Notes: generated by a model not told the origin, from the sequence alone. 64,000 nt of DNA from Nonomuraea terrae (GCF_004348995.1 NZ_SMKQ01000003.1:62001-126000), one strand, 5' to 3'; positions 17,155-25,352 are shown, numbered from the stretch's first letter. Numbers and translations are program-made.

Positions 17155-17177
17155 TGGTCCAGTTAATATATGGACCA
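17155..17177. promoter_or_regulatory. TetR-type operator
   Basis: TGGTCCA at 17155-17161 and its inverse TGGACCA at 17171-17177 flank a 9-base AT-rich spacer, centred between the divergent oxidoreductase and TetR start codons. The geometry is typical of operators bound by one or two TetR dimers. Confidence 0.65.
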
Positions 17178-17211
17178 GCGGTCAAGTTTGTCCATCGGAA
17201 AGAATGGCCGG

Positions 17212-17793
17212 ATGGAACGTCGAGAGCGGGCCGACGCCGCGCGCAACCGGCGGGCGATCCTGCGGGCGGCCGAGGAGCTGCTGCGGCGGCACCCGCCCGA
17301 GCAGGTCTCCGTCGAGCGGGTCGCCGCCGCCGCGGGCGTGGGCAAGGGAACGGTCTTCCACCGGTTCGGCAGCCGTACGGGCCTGATGCGCGAGTTGATG
17401 AGCGAGCGGGCGCGCGAGCTGGAGGAGGCCGTCACGCAGGGCCCGCCGCCGCTCGGCCCCGGCGCGGCACCCTCCGAGCGGCTGGTCGCGTTCCTCGCGG
17501 CGGTGGCCGAGCTGGCGGCGCGCAACGGCAACCTGCTCGCGGCGCACGAGCATGCCGTGATGACGAGGAAGTCCGAGCAGCCGCGGGAGGCGAACCCGAT
17601 CTACGTGTTCTGGCATCGCCACGCGTCCGGGCTGATCGCCGAGGCGCGGCCGGACGCCGACGCCGAGCTGATCGCCCACATGCTGCTCGGCACACTCCAC
17701 ATGGAGCCGGTCGCGAGCCTGTTGCGTGCGGGCGAGCACGAAAGGCTGGCCGCGAGCTTCGCCGACCTGGTCAGGGGGTTGCTGGAGCCCTGA
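17212..17793 (+). CDS. TetR-family transcriptional regulator
   Basis: 193 residues. The N-terminal TetR helix-turn-helix (about residues 10-55) includes ARNRRAILRAAEELL and VSVERVAAAAGVGKGTVFHRFGSRTGLM. The C-terminal domain is divergent as usual. The ATG at 17212 (MERRER) is preferred over one at 17170, which lies inside the operator. It probably represses the divergent quinone oxidoreductase and itself; the inducer is unknown. Its stop codon lies 5 bp from the end of the convergent MarR gene. Confidence 0.9.
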   Translation: MERRERADAARNRRAILRAAEELLRRHPPEQVSVERVAAAAGVGKGTVFHRFGSRTGLMRELMSERARELEEAVTQGPPPLGPGAAPSERLVAFLAAVAELAARNGNLLAAHEHAVMTRKSEQPREANPIYVFWHRHASGLIAEARPDADAELIAHMLLGTLHMEPVASLLRAGEHERLAASFADLVRGLLEP

Positions 17794-17797
17794 GTGG

Positions 17798-18250
17798 TCA
17801 GTCGGCGCGCTGGGTGGCGGCGATCAGGCGCATCAGCGACTTGTGGAGGTGTTCCAGCTCTTCGATGTCCATGCCGAGGCGGGCCACGATGGCCGGGGGG
17901 ATCTTCTCCGCCTCTGCCCTGAGCCGGCGGCCGGCTGGGGTGAGGGTCACGGCCAGGGCGCGCTCGTCCTGGTGGTTGCGCTCGCGGTGGACGTAGCCGA
18001 GGGCCTGGAGCCGCTTGAGCAGCGGGGAGAGCGTGCCGGGGTCGAGCTGGAGCAGCTCTCCCAGCTCCTTGACCGACAGCGGCTCGCGCTCCCAGAGCGC
18101 CAGCATGACCAGGTATTGCGGATGGGTCAGCCCCATGGGCTGCAGCAGCGGCCGATACAGGCCGATCACGCTGCGCGAGGCGATGCTGAGCGCGAAGCAC
18201 ACCTGCCGGTCCAGCTTCAACAGATCTGTCGCCTCTGTCACAGGCTCCAT
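17798..18250 (-). CDS. MarR-family regulator, OhrR-like
   Basis: 150 residues. LDRQVCFALSIASRSVIGLYRPLL places a Cys at residue 18 in the position of the peroxide-sensing cysteine of OhrR, with GLTHPQYLVMLALWE and the winged helix SVKELGELLQLDPGTLSPLLKRLQ following. OhrR proteins release DNA when this cysteine is oxidised by organic peroxides. The expected partner, an Ohr peroxidase, is absent; instead the divergent neighbour is a 58-residue membrane protein, so this repressor may have another target. An imperfect palindrome sits 30-51 bp upstream of the start. Confidence 0.88.
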   Translation of the reverse strand: MEPVTEATDLLKLDRQVCFALSIASRSVIGLYRPLLQPMGLTHPQYLVMLALWEREPLSVKELGELLQLDPGTLSPLLKRLQALGYVHRERNHQDERALAVTLTPAGRRLRAEAEKIPPAIVARLGMDIEELEHLHKSLMRLIAATQRAD

Positions 18251-18279
18251 GTGTCCCTGCCTCCGATGGCCTCTGCTAG

Positions 18280-18301
18280 ATTACTTTGTGTACCAACTAA
18301 T
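18280..18301. promoter_or_regulatory. Imperfect palindrome, candidate OhrR-like operator
   Basis: A 22-bp AT-rich sequence beginning ATTACTTTG and ending CCAACTAAT matches its own complement at 16 of 22 positions. It lies between the divergent MarR gene and the small membrane protein gene, a suitable place for a shared operator. Confidence 0.5.
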
Positions 18302-18348
18302 AGCGTGCAAACAAATGCTACTCCCATCGAGCCCGGGAGGGACCATCC

Positions 18349-18525
18349 ATGTTTCACCGCAAGCCGCTGGAGGAGCGCATCGCGGAGCGCCAGGCCAAGC
18401 TGCCTCCCCTGAAGGAGGGCAAGCACTTCGAGCACGGCCCGGCCAAGTTCGTCTTCGTCGCGCTGCTCACCGCGGTGGCGGCCATGCACCTCGTCGGGCT
18501 GGCCGTCGTCATGCACTTCACCTGA
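18349..18525 (+). CDS. 58-residue single-pass membrane protein
   Basis: An ATG with GGGAGGG 8 bases upstream opens a short frame: a charged N-terminus (KPLEERIAERQAKLPPLKEG), then one hydrophobic helix (about residues 34-55, FVFVALLTAVAAMHLVGLAVV) and a stop at 18523-18525. Codon use has the third-position GC of real genes here. It is divergent from the OhrR-like gene and ends overlapping the end of the convergent LysR gene by 8 bp. I do not recognise a family. Its position makes it a likely target of the MarR regulator, perhaps a small stress-induced membrane peptide. Confidence 0.75.
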   Translation: MFHRKPLEERIAERQAKLPPLKEGKHFEHGPAKFVFVALLTAVAAMHLVGLAVVMHFT

Positions 18526-19390
18526 GAGACAGGCGGGGCACGGCGGCGCGGAAGGCGGCGACCGCCGCGCCGATCGCGGGGTGCTCGCCGTTCCCCCTTC
18601 TGAACGCCGCCAGGGTGCGGCGGCCCAGCGGCAGGCGCGTGAGCGTCACGCCGGGCGGCGGGGCGGTGGCGGCCAGGCGCGGGACGATCGCGACCCCCTG
18701 ACCGGCCGCGGCGAAGGCGAGCACCGTGTCGAAGTCGTCGACGTGGTGGCGTACGTCGGGCTCGAAGCCGGCCGCCTGGCAGGCCCTGATCGCCATGGTG
18801 TGGCAGAGCGTGCCCGGCTTGTTGGTGATCCAGGCGTCGTCGCGGGCGGCGGCGATCGAGGGGCGGTCGGTCAGGTACATCGCCTCGCCGAACAGCGGCT
18901 CGGCCTCGATGGAGGCGTCGGTGACCGGCGGGACGAAGTCGTACTCGTGCACGAGGGCCACGTCGAGCTCCCCGGCCCGCAGCGCCGCCGAGACGTCGGC
19001 CGGGTCGATCTCGGAGACCATGGGCACGAGCCCCGGGTGGGCGCCGGTCAGCTCGGCCAGCGCGGGCGGCAGCAGCACGCGGGCGGCCGTGGGGAACGCG
19101 CCGATCCTGATCGGCCCCGACGGCCCGCCGCGGGCGGCGGCGAGCGCGGCGGAGGCGCGTTCGAGCTGTTCGAGCACGGCGTGCGCGTGCTCCACCAGCA
19201 GGTGGCCGGCCGGGGTGAGCGTCACCGTGCGGCCTGTGCGCTCCAGCAGCCGCACACCGGCCTCCCGCTCCAGAGCGCTGAGCTGCTGGGAGACCGCCGA
19301 GGGCGTGAACGTCACCGCCTCGGCGACGGCGGCGATCGTGCCGCGCCGGGCGAGTTCGCGGAGCAGGTGAAGCTTGCGCGGGTCGAGCAT
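18518..19390 (-). CDS. LysR-family transcriptional regulator
   Basis: 290 residues with the winged helix at 1-60 ([40 protein letters not shown]) and a two-lobed effector domain (IRIGAFPTAARVLLPPALAEL; VDDFDTVLAFAAAGQGVAIVP). It is divergent from the dihydrodipicolinate-synthase-like gene with 71 bp between starts, so that gene is the likely target. In the shared region the short dyad TTAAG...CTTA around 19391-19405 lies over the LysR start, consistent with autoregulation. Confidence 0.9.
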   Translation of the reverse strand: MLDPRKLHLLRELARRGTIAAVAEAVTFTPSAVSQQLSALEREAGVRLLERTGRTVTLTPAGHLLVEHAHAVLEQLERASAALAAARGGPSGPIRIGAFPTAARVLLPPALAELTGAHPGLVPMVSEIDPADVSAALRAGELDVALVHEYDFVPPVTDASIEAEPLFGEAMYLTDRPSIAAARDDAWITNKPGTLCHTMAIRACQAAGFEPDVRHHVDDFDTVLAFAAAGQGVAIVPRLAATAPPPGVTLTRLPLGRRTLAAFRRGNGEHPAIGAAVAAFRAAVPRLSLR

Positions 19391-19461
19391 AAGTGAATCT
19401 TAAGCTGGAACGAAGAAATCAGCGCTGGACCTAACGGGTTCTGGGGCGGCACGCTCGGAGC

Positions 19462-20337
19462 ATGCTGAGAGGAATCCACGTACCGCTGGTCACCCCGTTC
19501 GACGCGTCCGGCGAGGTCGCGCTGGACGCGGTCGAGAAGCTCGCCCACCGGGCGCTCGACGAGGGCGCGGCCGGGCTGGTCGCCCTGGGCACCACCGGCG
19601 AGGTGGCCGCGCTCGACCCCGCCGAGCGCGCGCGGGTGATCGAGGTGTGCGCGCGGGTCTGCGCCGAGCGGCAGGCGCTGCTCACGGTGGGCGTGACCGG
19701 CAACGACACGCGCTCCACGGCCCGCGCGCTGCGCGAACTGCCCGAGGGGGTGAGCACGGCGCTCGTGACGGTCCCGTACTTCCTGCGGCCGGGCGAGCGC
19801 GGGGTCGTCGCGCATTTCGAGGCGCTGGCCGAGGAGACCCCGGTGCCGCTGGTGGTCTACCACATCCCCTACCGCACCGGGCAGGCCGTCGGAGCCGCCA
19901 CCCTGCGCGAGCTCGGCGCCCACCCGATGGTGGCGGGCGTCAAGTACGCCGCGGGCGGCATCGACCAGGACGCGGTGGACCTGCTCGCCGACTTGCCGGA
20001 GGGCTTCGACGTGCTGGGCGGCGACGACGTCTTCGTCTCGCCGCTGCTCGCGCTCGGCGCCTCCGGCGGCATCCTCGCCTCCGCGCACTTCGCCACCAGG
20101 TCCTTCGCCGAGCTGGTGGACGCCTGGCAGGCGGGCGACGCGGCCCGTGCCAGAGCGCTCGGGCACCGGCTGGCCCGGCTGTCCGCCGCCCTGTTCACCG
20201 CCCCGAACCCGACCGTCATCAAGGGCGTCCTGCACGCCGAGGGTCTCATCCCGACGCCGGACGTACGGCTCCCGCTGGTCCCGGCCGACCCGGAGACCGT
20301 CGCCGCGGCCCACGCGGTGGTGCGCCAGGAACACTGA
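19462..20337 (+). CDS. Dihydrodipicolinate synthase / N-acetylneuraminate lyase family protein
   Basis: 291 residues of the class I aldolase TIM barrel. Hallmarks are GIHVPLVTPFD at the start, GTTGE (43-47), the catalytic Tyr at 133 (YHIPYRTG) and the Schiff-base Lys at 161 (VAGVKYAAGG). The carboxylate-binding part is shorter than in authentic DapA and the gene stands apart from lysine biosynthesis under its own LysR regulator, so a catabolic or specialised aldolase/dehydratase is more likely than lysine synthesis. Codon use is typical of the window. Confidence 0.85.
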   Translation: MLRGIHVPLVTPFDASGEVALDAVEKLAHRALDEGAAGLVALGTTGEVAALDPAERARVIEVCARVCAERQALLTVGVTGNDTRSTARALRELPEGVSTALVTVPYFLRPGERGVVAHFEALAEETPVPLVVYHIPYRTGQAVGAATLRELGAHPMVAGVKYAAGGIDQDAVDLLADLPEGFDVLGGDDVFVSPLLALGASGGILASAHFATRSFAELVDAWQAGDAARARALGHRLARLSAALFTAPNPTVIKGVLHAEGLIPTPDVRLPLVPADPETVAAAHAVVRQEH

Positions 20338-20338
20338 T

Positions 20339-20352
20339 GTTTTACGTGAAAC
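20339..20352. promoter_or_regulatory. parS-like 14-mer (one mismatch)
   Basis: GTTTTACGTGAAAC differs at one base from the ParB-binding consensus GTTTCACGTGAAAC. It starts 2 bp after the stop codon of the DapA-like gene, in the gap before the quinone oxidoreductase. A second one-mismatch copy lies at 43336. Confidence 0.4.
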
Positions 20353-20400
20353 CTCGCCGCAGTTGACCTCAACCGCTCTTGAGGTAGCACGCTCGGACCC

Positions 20401-21324
20401 ATGACCGAAGTGATGAGAGCGGCGGCGTTCGCCGAACCCGGTGGCCCAGAAGCGCTGAAAGTGATGGAGCTGCCCGCTCCCCAGGCGGGGCCCGGACAGG
20501 TCCGCGTCCGGGTGCGGGCGGCGGGCGTGCAGCCGTTCGACGCGGCCGTACGGGCGGGGTGGCTGCCTCCGTACCTGCCGGACCTGCCTTACCCGCGCGT
20601 CCCGGGCAACGAGTTCGCGGGCGTGGTGGACCAGGTGGGGCCCGGAGTGACCGGGGTCGCGGCGGGCGACGAGGTGCTCGGGTTCTCGCGGTTGTTCGCC
20701 TACGCCGAGTGCGTCGTGGTGCCCGCGACCGACGTGGCGCCCAAGCCGGCCGGGGTGCCGTGGGAGGTGGCCGGCGGGCTGACCGCCGCCGTGCAGACGG
20801 CGGAGCTGGCGATCGACGGGATCGGCCTGGCCGACGGCGAGACGCTGCTCGTGCACGGCGCGGCCGGCGCGGTGGGCACGGCGGCCGTGCAGATCGCGCG
20901 GCGGCGCGGGGCCACCGTGATCGGCACCGCCCGCGAGGCCAACCACGACCACCTGCGCTCCCTGGGCGCCGTACCCGTGGTGTACGGGGAGGGGCTGGCC
21001 GACCGGGTGCGCGCACTGGCCACCGGCGGCGTGGACGCGGCCCTGGACGGCGCCGGCGGCCACGCGCTGGACGTCTCGCTGGAGCTGGTCGCCGACCGCC
21101 GCCGCATCGTCACGCTGGTCGAGCACGGCAAGGCGGCCCAGCTGGGCGTCCGGGTCGTCCAGGGCGAGCGGACCGCCGAACGCCTCGGCCGCTACGCCGC
21201 CCTGTACGCCCAGGGCGAGTTCGTGTTCCCGGTGCGCCGGGCGTACCCGCTGGAGGACGCCGCGGGCGCGCACCGCGAGATCGAGACCGGCCACGGCCGC
21301 GGCAAGGTCGTGATCACCATCTGA
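20401..21324 (+). CDS. NADPH:quinone oxidoreductase / zinc-binding-dehydrogenase-like protein
   Basis: 307 residues. MRAAAFAEPGGPEAL, PRVPGNEFAGVVDQVGPGV and the Rossmann loop LVHGAAGAVGTAAVQIARRRGATVIGTA mark the medium-chain reductase family without catalytic zinc ligands. It is expected to reduce quinones or enones with NADPH in the cytoplasm. The ATG at 20401 is the first in frame. It follows the DapA-like gene after 63 bp that contain a parS-like 14-mer, so it may have its own promoter. Confidence 0.87.
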   Translation: MTEVMRAAAFAEPGGPEALKVMELPAPQAGPGQVRVRVRAAGVQPFDAAVRAGWLPPYLPDLPYPRVPGNEFAGVVDQVGPGVTGVAAGDEVLGFSRLFAYAECVVVPATDVAPKPAGVPWEVAGGLTAAVQTAELAIDGIGLADGETLLVHGAAGAVGTAAVQIARRRGATVIGTAREANHDHLRSLGAVPVVYGEGLADRVRALATGGVDAALDGAGGHALDVSLELVADRRRIVTLVEHGKAAQLGVRVVQGERTAERLGRYAALYAQGEFVFPVRRAYPLEDAAGAHREIETGHGRGKVVITI

Positions 21325-21371
21325 CGCGCGACGCCGCCCCGCGGTCGTCGCGCATCACCGGCGGCTTCTGA

Positions 21372-22286
21372 TCACCATCTGGCCCACAGGGCCTCGGCGA
21401 CGGCGAGCTGGACCTCGGGCAGCTCGCTGGCGCCGCCCTGGACGTCCCACAGGCAGTTCTGCAGCGCCCGGCCGAGTGTCCAGCCGGCCGCGCGCCGCCG
21501 GTCGAGCCCGAGCGCGTCCACCATGAGGTCGAAGCGGCGCAGCACCGCGCGCGGCACGTCGCCGGTCGCGACCGCCTCGTCCCACCGGTTGTGCAGCGCG
21601 GGCATCAGGTCGAACCCGGGGTCGCCGGCCAGCGGCTTGGGGTCGATGGCCAGCCACGGCTCCCGGTCGGCGGACAACACGTTCTCGTAGTGCAGGTCCC
21701 AGTGGAGCAGCCGGTCACCGGGCTCGTGGACCAGCTCGGCGACCGCCCCGGCGCACCGCCGCAGCCACTGGCGGTCGCTCTCGCGGCGCAGCCGGGCGAG
21801 GGCGCCGTCCACGTCGTCGAGCATGCCCTGCGCGATGTCGCCCAGCCGGCGCATCCCCTCGGGCGCGGGATGGGCGACCAGCCGGCGCAGCAGCCCGGTC
21901 AGGACCTCCAGCGCCTCCATGACCTCGGGCACGGAGCCGAGTGAGCGGTCGGCTTCGAGCCGTTCGAGCAGCAGGGTGCCGGTCTCGGGGTCGGCGTCGA
22001 GCAGCAGCACGCTGCCGTCGCCCGACCACGTGCGCAGCCCCGGGGCCTCGGTGGCGTTCTCGTCGTTGACCGGCTGGAGTTTGAGCGCGGCGCGGGCGCC
22101 GTCGGCGCGGACGACGGGCAGCACGAGCGAGACCACGCCGTGCCGCGGCCCGCCGTCCAGCCGCAGCTCCCACTGCTCCAGGTAGCGTTCCGCCAGCGCG
22201 GGCAGCCCGGCGGACCAGGCTCGCCCGGCCTCGCCGTCCCACTTGACGTGGGACGCGGTCAGCGCCTCGGGAACCTGGATCCGCAT
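21372..22286 (-). CDS. Aminoglycoside/hydroxyurea antibiotic resistance kinase (APH_6_hur family)
   Basis: 304 residues. The kinase-like C-lobe shows LLHWDLHYENVL with catalytic Asp197 and Asn202, and AIDPKPLAGDPGFDLMP with the metal Asp215. A N-lobe lysine is available in AALKLQPVN. This family O-phosphorylates streptomycin, other aminoglycosides or hydroxyurea; genomic copies may be silent resistance genes or act on unknown small molecules. Its ATG begins on the base after the menB stop (TAG then ATG), so it is translationally coupled to menB, an odd partner. Confidence 0.85.
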   Translation of the reverse strand: MRIQVPEALTASHVKWDGEAGRAWSAGLPALAERYLEQWELRLDGGPRHGVVSLVLPVVRADGARAALKLQPVNDENATEAPGLRTWSGDGSVLLLDADPETGTLLLERLEADRSLGSVPEVMEALEVLTGLLRRLVAHPAPEGMRRLGDIAQGMLDDVDGALARLRRESDRQWLRRCAGAVAELVHEPGDRLLHWDLHYENVLSADREPWLAIDPKPLAGDPGFDLMPALHNRWDEAVATGDVPRAVLRRFDLMVDALGLDRRRAAGWTLGRALQNCLWDVQGGASELPEVQLAVAEALWARW

Positions 22287-23165
22287 CTAGAAATGCCAGG
22301 GGTACGGCGACCAGTCGGGCTCGCGCTTCTCCAGGAACGCGTTGCGCCCCTCGGCCGCCTCGTCCGTCATGTACGCCAGCCGCGTCGCCTCGCCCGCGAA
22401 CACCTGCTGGCCCACCAGCCCGTCGTCGATCGCGTTGAAGGCGAACTTGAGCATGCGCTGCGCCGTCGGCGACTTGCCGTTGACCTTGCGCGCCCACTCC
22501 AGGGCGGTCGCCTCCAGCTCGGCGTGCGGCACCACGGCGTTGACCATGCCCATGCGGTGGGCGTCGGCGGCGCTGTAGGTCTCGCCGAGGAAGAAGATCT
22601 CGCGGGCGAACTTCTGCCCGACCTGCCGGGCGAGGTAGGCCGAGCCGAAGCCGCCGTCGAAGCTGGCCACGTCGGCGTCGGTCTGCTTGAAGCGGGCGTG
22701 CTCGGCGCTGGCCAGGGTGAGGTCGGCCACGACGTGCAGGCTGTGGCCGCCGCCCGCCGCCCAGCCGGGCACCACGCAGATCACGATCTTGGGCATGAAG
22801 CGGATCAGCCGCTGCACCTCGAGGATGTGCAGGCGACCGGTGGCCGCCGAGCCGTCGGCGTACTGGTAGCCGTCCTTGCCCCTGATGCGCTGGTCGCCGC
22901 CGGAGCAGAAGGCCCACCCGCCGTCCTTGGGGGAGGGGCCGTTGCCGGTCAGCAGCACGCAGCCGACGTCGGTGGTCTGCCGGGCATGGTCGAGGGCGCG
23001 GTAGAGCTCGTCGACCGTCTGCGGGCGGAAGGCGTTGCGCACCTCCGGCCGGTTGAAGGCGACGCGTACGGTGCCCTGGTCGACCGCCCGGTGGTAGGTG
23101 ATGTCGGTGAAGTCGAATCCCTCGACGGCCTGCCACGCCTTGGGATCGAAGAGCTCGGAGACCAT
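22287..23165 (-). CDS. menB: 1,4-dihydroxy-2-naphthoyl-CoA synthase
   Basis: 292 residues, a member of the crotonase superfamily. The MenB signature is present: FCSGGDQRIRGKDGYQ, the oxyanion segment VVPGWAAGGGHSLHVVADLTLAS, QTDADVASFDGGFGSAYLARQVGQKFAREIFFLG with catalytic Asp/Tyr, and the C-terminal EKREPDWSPYPWHF typical of MenB. It cyclises succinylbenzoyl-CoA in menaquinone synthesis. The start ATG at 23165 (MVSELFDPKAWQ) is the conserved one; an upstream extension is not. No other men genes are in the window. Confidence 0.95.
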   Translation of the reverse strand: MVSELFDPKAWQAVEGFDFTDITYHRAVDQGTVRVAFNRPEVRNAFRPQTVDELYRALDHARQTTDVGCVLLTGNGPSPKDGGWAFCSGGDQRIRGKDGYQYADGSAATGRLHILEVQRLIRFMPKIVICVVPGWAAGGGHSLHVVADLTLASAEHARFKQTDADVASFDGGFGSAYLARQVGQKFAREIFFLGETYSAADAHRMGMVNAVVPHAELEATALEWARKVNGKSPTAQRMLKFAFNAIDDGLVGQQVFAGEATRLAYMTDEAAEGRNAFLEKREPDWSPYPWHF

Positions 23166-23273
23166 GGCCGAGAGCCTAACCGATCGGACTTTCCCTCCTT
23201 TCCTCGCGGCGTGGCACCTCGGCGCCACCGGCCGGCCGGTCCGGTCGGCGACGAGGTGCCCGCGTACGCCGGT

Positions 23274-23606
23274 CTAGGTGACTTCGGCCCGCAGCTCCGC
23301 GAGCAGGGCCCCTTGGTCGGCGAGCATGTCGGTGAGGATGCGCCGGGCGGCGTTGAGCAGATCGGCCAGCTCGGGTGTGGCCAGAGTGTAGACCACGGTG
23401 CTGCCCTCACGGATGGCGCTCACGATGCCCGCCCTGCGCAGGACGGCGAGCTGCTGGGAGAGGCTCGAGGCCTCGATGTCGATCTGGGCCAGGAGATCCC
23501 TGACGGGAAGCGGCCCTTCCTGGAGTAGCTCCAACACTCGGATGCGAGCGGGGTGGCCGAGCGTTCGGAAGAAGTCGGCCTTGGCCTGATAGACCTCCAC
23601 GTGCAT
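23274..23606 (-). CDS. ArsR/SmtB-family winged-helix regulator
   Basis: 110 residues from the ATG at 23606 (MHVEVYQAKADFFRTLGHPARIRVLELLQEG). The recognition region is VRDLLAQIDIEASSLSQQLAVLRRAGIVSAIREGSTVVYTL. The ELCVCDL-type metal cysteines of ArsR are missing, so it is a non-metal or alternative-site member. A second ATG ten codons upstream (23636) is less likely. It is divergent from the DUF3073 gene with 87 bp between; its other target could be menB, 108 bp downstream. Confidence 0.88.
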   Translation of the reverse strand: MHVEVYQAKADFFRTLGHPARIRVLELLQEGPLPVRDLLAQIDIEASSLSQQLAVLRRAGIVSAIREGSTVVYTLATPELADLLNAARRILTDMLADQGALLAELRAEVT

Positions 23607-23693
23607 ATCGTCCAGACTAATCCAGCGCAGTTGCATAATTCTTCAAGTCGTAACCTTGTTGGGTAGCATGACAGCGGGGACTAGGGAGTAGCC

Positions 23694-23864
23694 ATGGGTC
23701 GAGGAAGAGCCAAGGCGAAGCAGACGAAGGTCGCTCGCCAGCTGAAGTACGCCAACCACAACATCGACTACGACCGGCTCCGTGAGGAGCTGGGCGCCGA
23801 CGGGCGACGCGAGGAGATCTACCCGCCCACGCCGTCCGAGCAAGACCCCGAACGCATGCGCTGA
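23694..23864 (+). CDS. DUF3073 family small protein
   Basis: 56 residues: MGRGRAKAKQTKVARQLKY is the highly conserved start of the actinobacterial DUF3073 family, followed by NIDYDRLREELG and an acidic, proline-containing tail. The protein is strongly basic at the N-terminus, which suggests nucleic-acid or ribosome contact, but its function is unknown. GGGAG lies 7-11 bases before the ATG. A compound stem-loop terminator follows. Confidence 0.9.
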   Translation: MGRGRAKAKQTKVARQLKYANHNIDYDRLREELGADGRREEIYPPTPSEQDPERMR

Positions 23865-23881
23865 CGCGGGTCCGTTTCGCG

Positions 23882-23918
23882 GGGCACGGGTTCGCCCGTA
23901 CGGGCGGTCACCGTGCCC
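23882..23918. terminator. Compound stem-loop between DUF3073 and LCP genes
   Basis: GGGCACGG (23882-23889) pairs with CCGTGCCC (23911-23918), and the enclosed segment itself contains the hairpin CGCCCG-TA-CGGGCG. It separates convergent genes and probably terminates both; no T-run is present. Confidence 0.55.
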
Positions 23919-23945
23919 TGAAGCGCACCGCCCCGAAAGGTGCCG

Positions 23946-25352
23946 TCAGGCGGCGCACGTGTCGTGGGTGGCGTCGAAGCCCTTGATCGCTTCGGTGTCG
24001 TCGGCGCGCTGCGCCTTCAAGCCCTTCCAGTCGTCGCCGATCACCAGCACGAGCCGGTTCGTCCGCGCGGCCGGGAGCTTCCTGGGTGTGTCCGCGAGGA
24101 GGTCGGCCGAGAGCGTGGGCACCCGGGTCTCGCCGTTGGGGCCGTAGAGGATCGCGGTCCTGGCCTGCGGCTTGCGGGCGGTGTCGCCCACCTTGGCGAT
24201 GTGGTAGCCGCGCTGTTCCAGGAGCGCGGCCACCTCGGTGGCCAGGCCGGTGCGCCAGGTGCCGTTGCGCACCTCGATGGTGATCTTGGAACGGCCGACC
24301 TTGGCCTGGCCGCCCTTGACGCCCTCGACGCTCTGGTCCTTGGCCACGATCTGGAACAACCGGTTGGCCTGCGGCTGCACCCACTCGACCCGCCCCGGCT
24401 GGGTGAGCGAGTAGTGCCACGGGGTCGTGATGAAGCGGATCTTCCCGGCGTCGATGCCCTTCAGGCTGCTCGCGAGGTCGAACATGGCGCCCGCGGTCAG
24501 GCCGCTGTCGGTCGTGACGGCCTTGGTGCCGGCGTTGAGCACCTCGTAGAGCCGGGCGGGGTTGGTGAGCGTGTCGCCGCTCAGGATCTTCTTGATCATC
24601 GAGGCGATGAACATCTGCTGGCGCTGGATGCGCCCGATGTCGGAGCCGTCGCCGAGGCTGTAGCGGGCGCGTACGTAGCCGAGGGCCTGCTCGCCGTCGA
24701 GCGTCTGGCGGCCGGCGGGCAGGTGGAGCAGCGCCTTCTTGTCGTCGACCGGCTCGGGCAGGCAGACCTCGACGCCGCCGACGGCGTTGACCATGCTCTT
24801 GAAGCCGGTGAAGTCGACCTTCACGTAGTGGTCGATGTGGATGCGGGTGAGCGCCTCGATCGTCTTCCACGTGCAGCCGATGCCGCCGGAGTTGAACGAC
24901 TCGTTGATCATGCCGAGATGGGCCTGCTGCCCGGGGAAGCTCTTGGTGGCGCGGCAGGCGGGCAGCTGCACCAGCGAGTCGCGCGGGAAGCTGACCACCA
25001 TCGCGTTGTCGCGCTCGGACGACACGTGGACCAGCATGATCGTGTCGGTGCGCTCGCCCGCGATGTCGTGGCCGTATTTCGCGTTTTTTCCGTCGCGTTG
25101 GTCGGAGCCGACGACCAGGACGTTCATCGCGGAGGTCGCGACCTTGGGCGGGCGGGTGGCGCCGAGGTCCTCCGCGCTGACGTCTTCGTGCGTGACGTTG
25201 CCGGTCAGCCGGGCGGTGACGCCTACCGCCACCCCGGCGACCAGCAGGACGATCGCCACCGTGACACCGACCGCCCAGCGCAGCCAGCGGCGCCGCCGCC
25301 GCAGCGGCGCGCCGGGCTCGGAGGGCGGCGCGTCGACAAGCCCGCTGCTCAC
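23946..25352 (-). CDS. LytR-CpsA-Psr (LCP) family protein with LytR_C domain
   Basis: 468 residues from a GTG. A basic cytoplasmic stub (RRRRR near 18-22) precedes one membrane helix (about 24-46). The LCP domain shows NVLVVGSDQRDG, GERTDTIMLVHV, the catalytic-site Arg in SFPRDSLVQ, and QALGYVRARYSLGDGSDIGRIQRQQ. A C-terminal LytR_C domain (about 375-460) includes EVRNGTWRTGLATEVAALLEQRGY. This is the common actinobacterial LCP layout, transferring cell-wall glycopolymers to peptidoglycan outside the membrane. Confidence 0.93.
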   Translation of the reverse strand: MSSGLVDAPPSEPGAPLRRRRRWLRWAVGVTVAIVLLVAGVAVGVTARLTGNVTHEDVSAEDLGATRPPKVATSAMNVLVVGSDQRDGKNAKYGHDIAGERTDTIMLVHVSSERDNAMVVSFPRDSLVQLPACRATKSFPGQQAHLGMINESFNSGGIGCTWKTIEALTRIHIDHYVKVDFTGFKSMVNAVGGVEVCLPEPVDDKKALLHLPAGRQTLDGEQALGYVRARYSLGDGSDIGRIQRQQMFIASMIKKILSGDTLTNPARLYEVLNAGTKAVTTDSGLTAGAMFDLASSLKGIDAGKIRFITTPWHYSLTQPGRVEWVQPQANRLFQIVAKDQSVEGVKGGQAKVGRSKITIEVRNGTWRTGLATEVAALLEQRGYHIAKVGDTARKPQARTAILYGPNGETRVPTLSADLLADTPRKLPAARTNRLVLVIGDDWKGLKAQRADDTEAIKGFDATHDTCAA

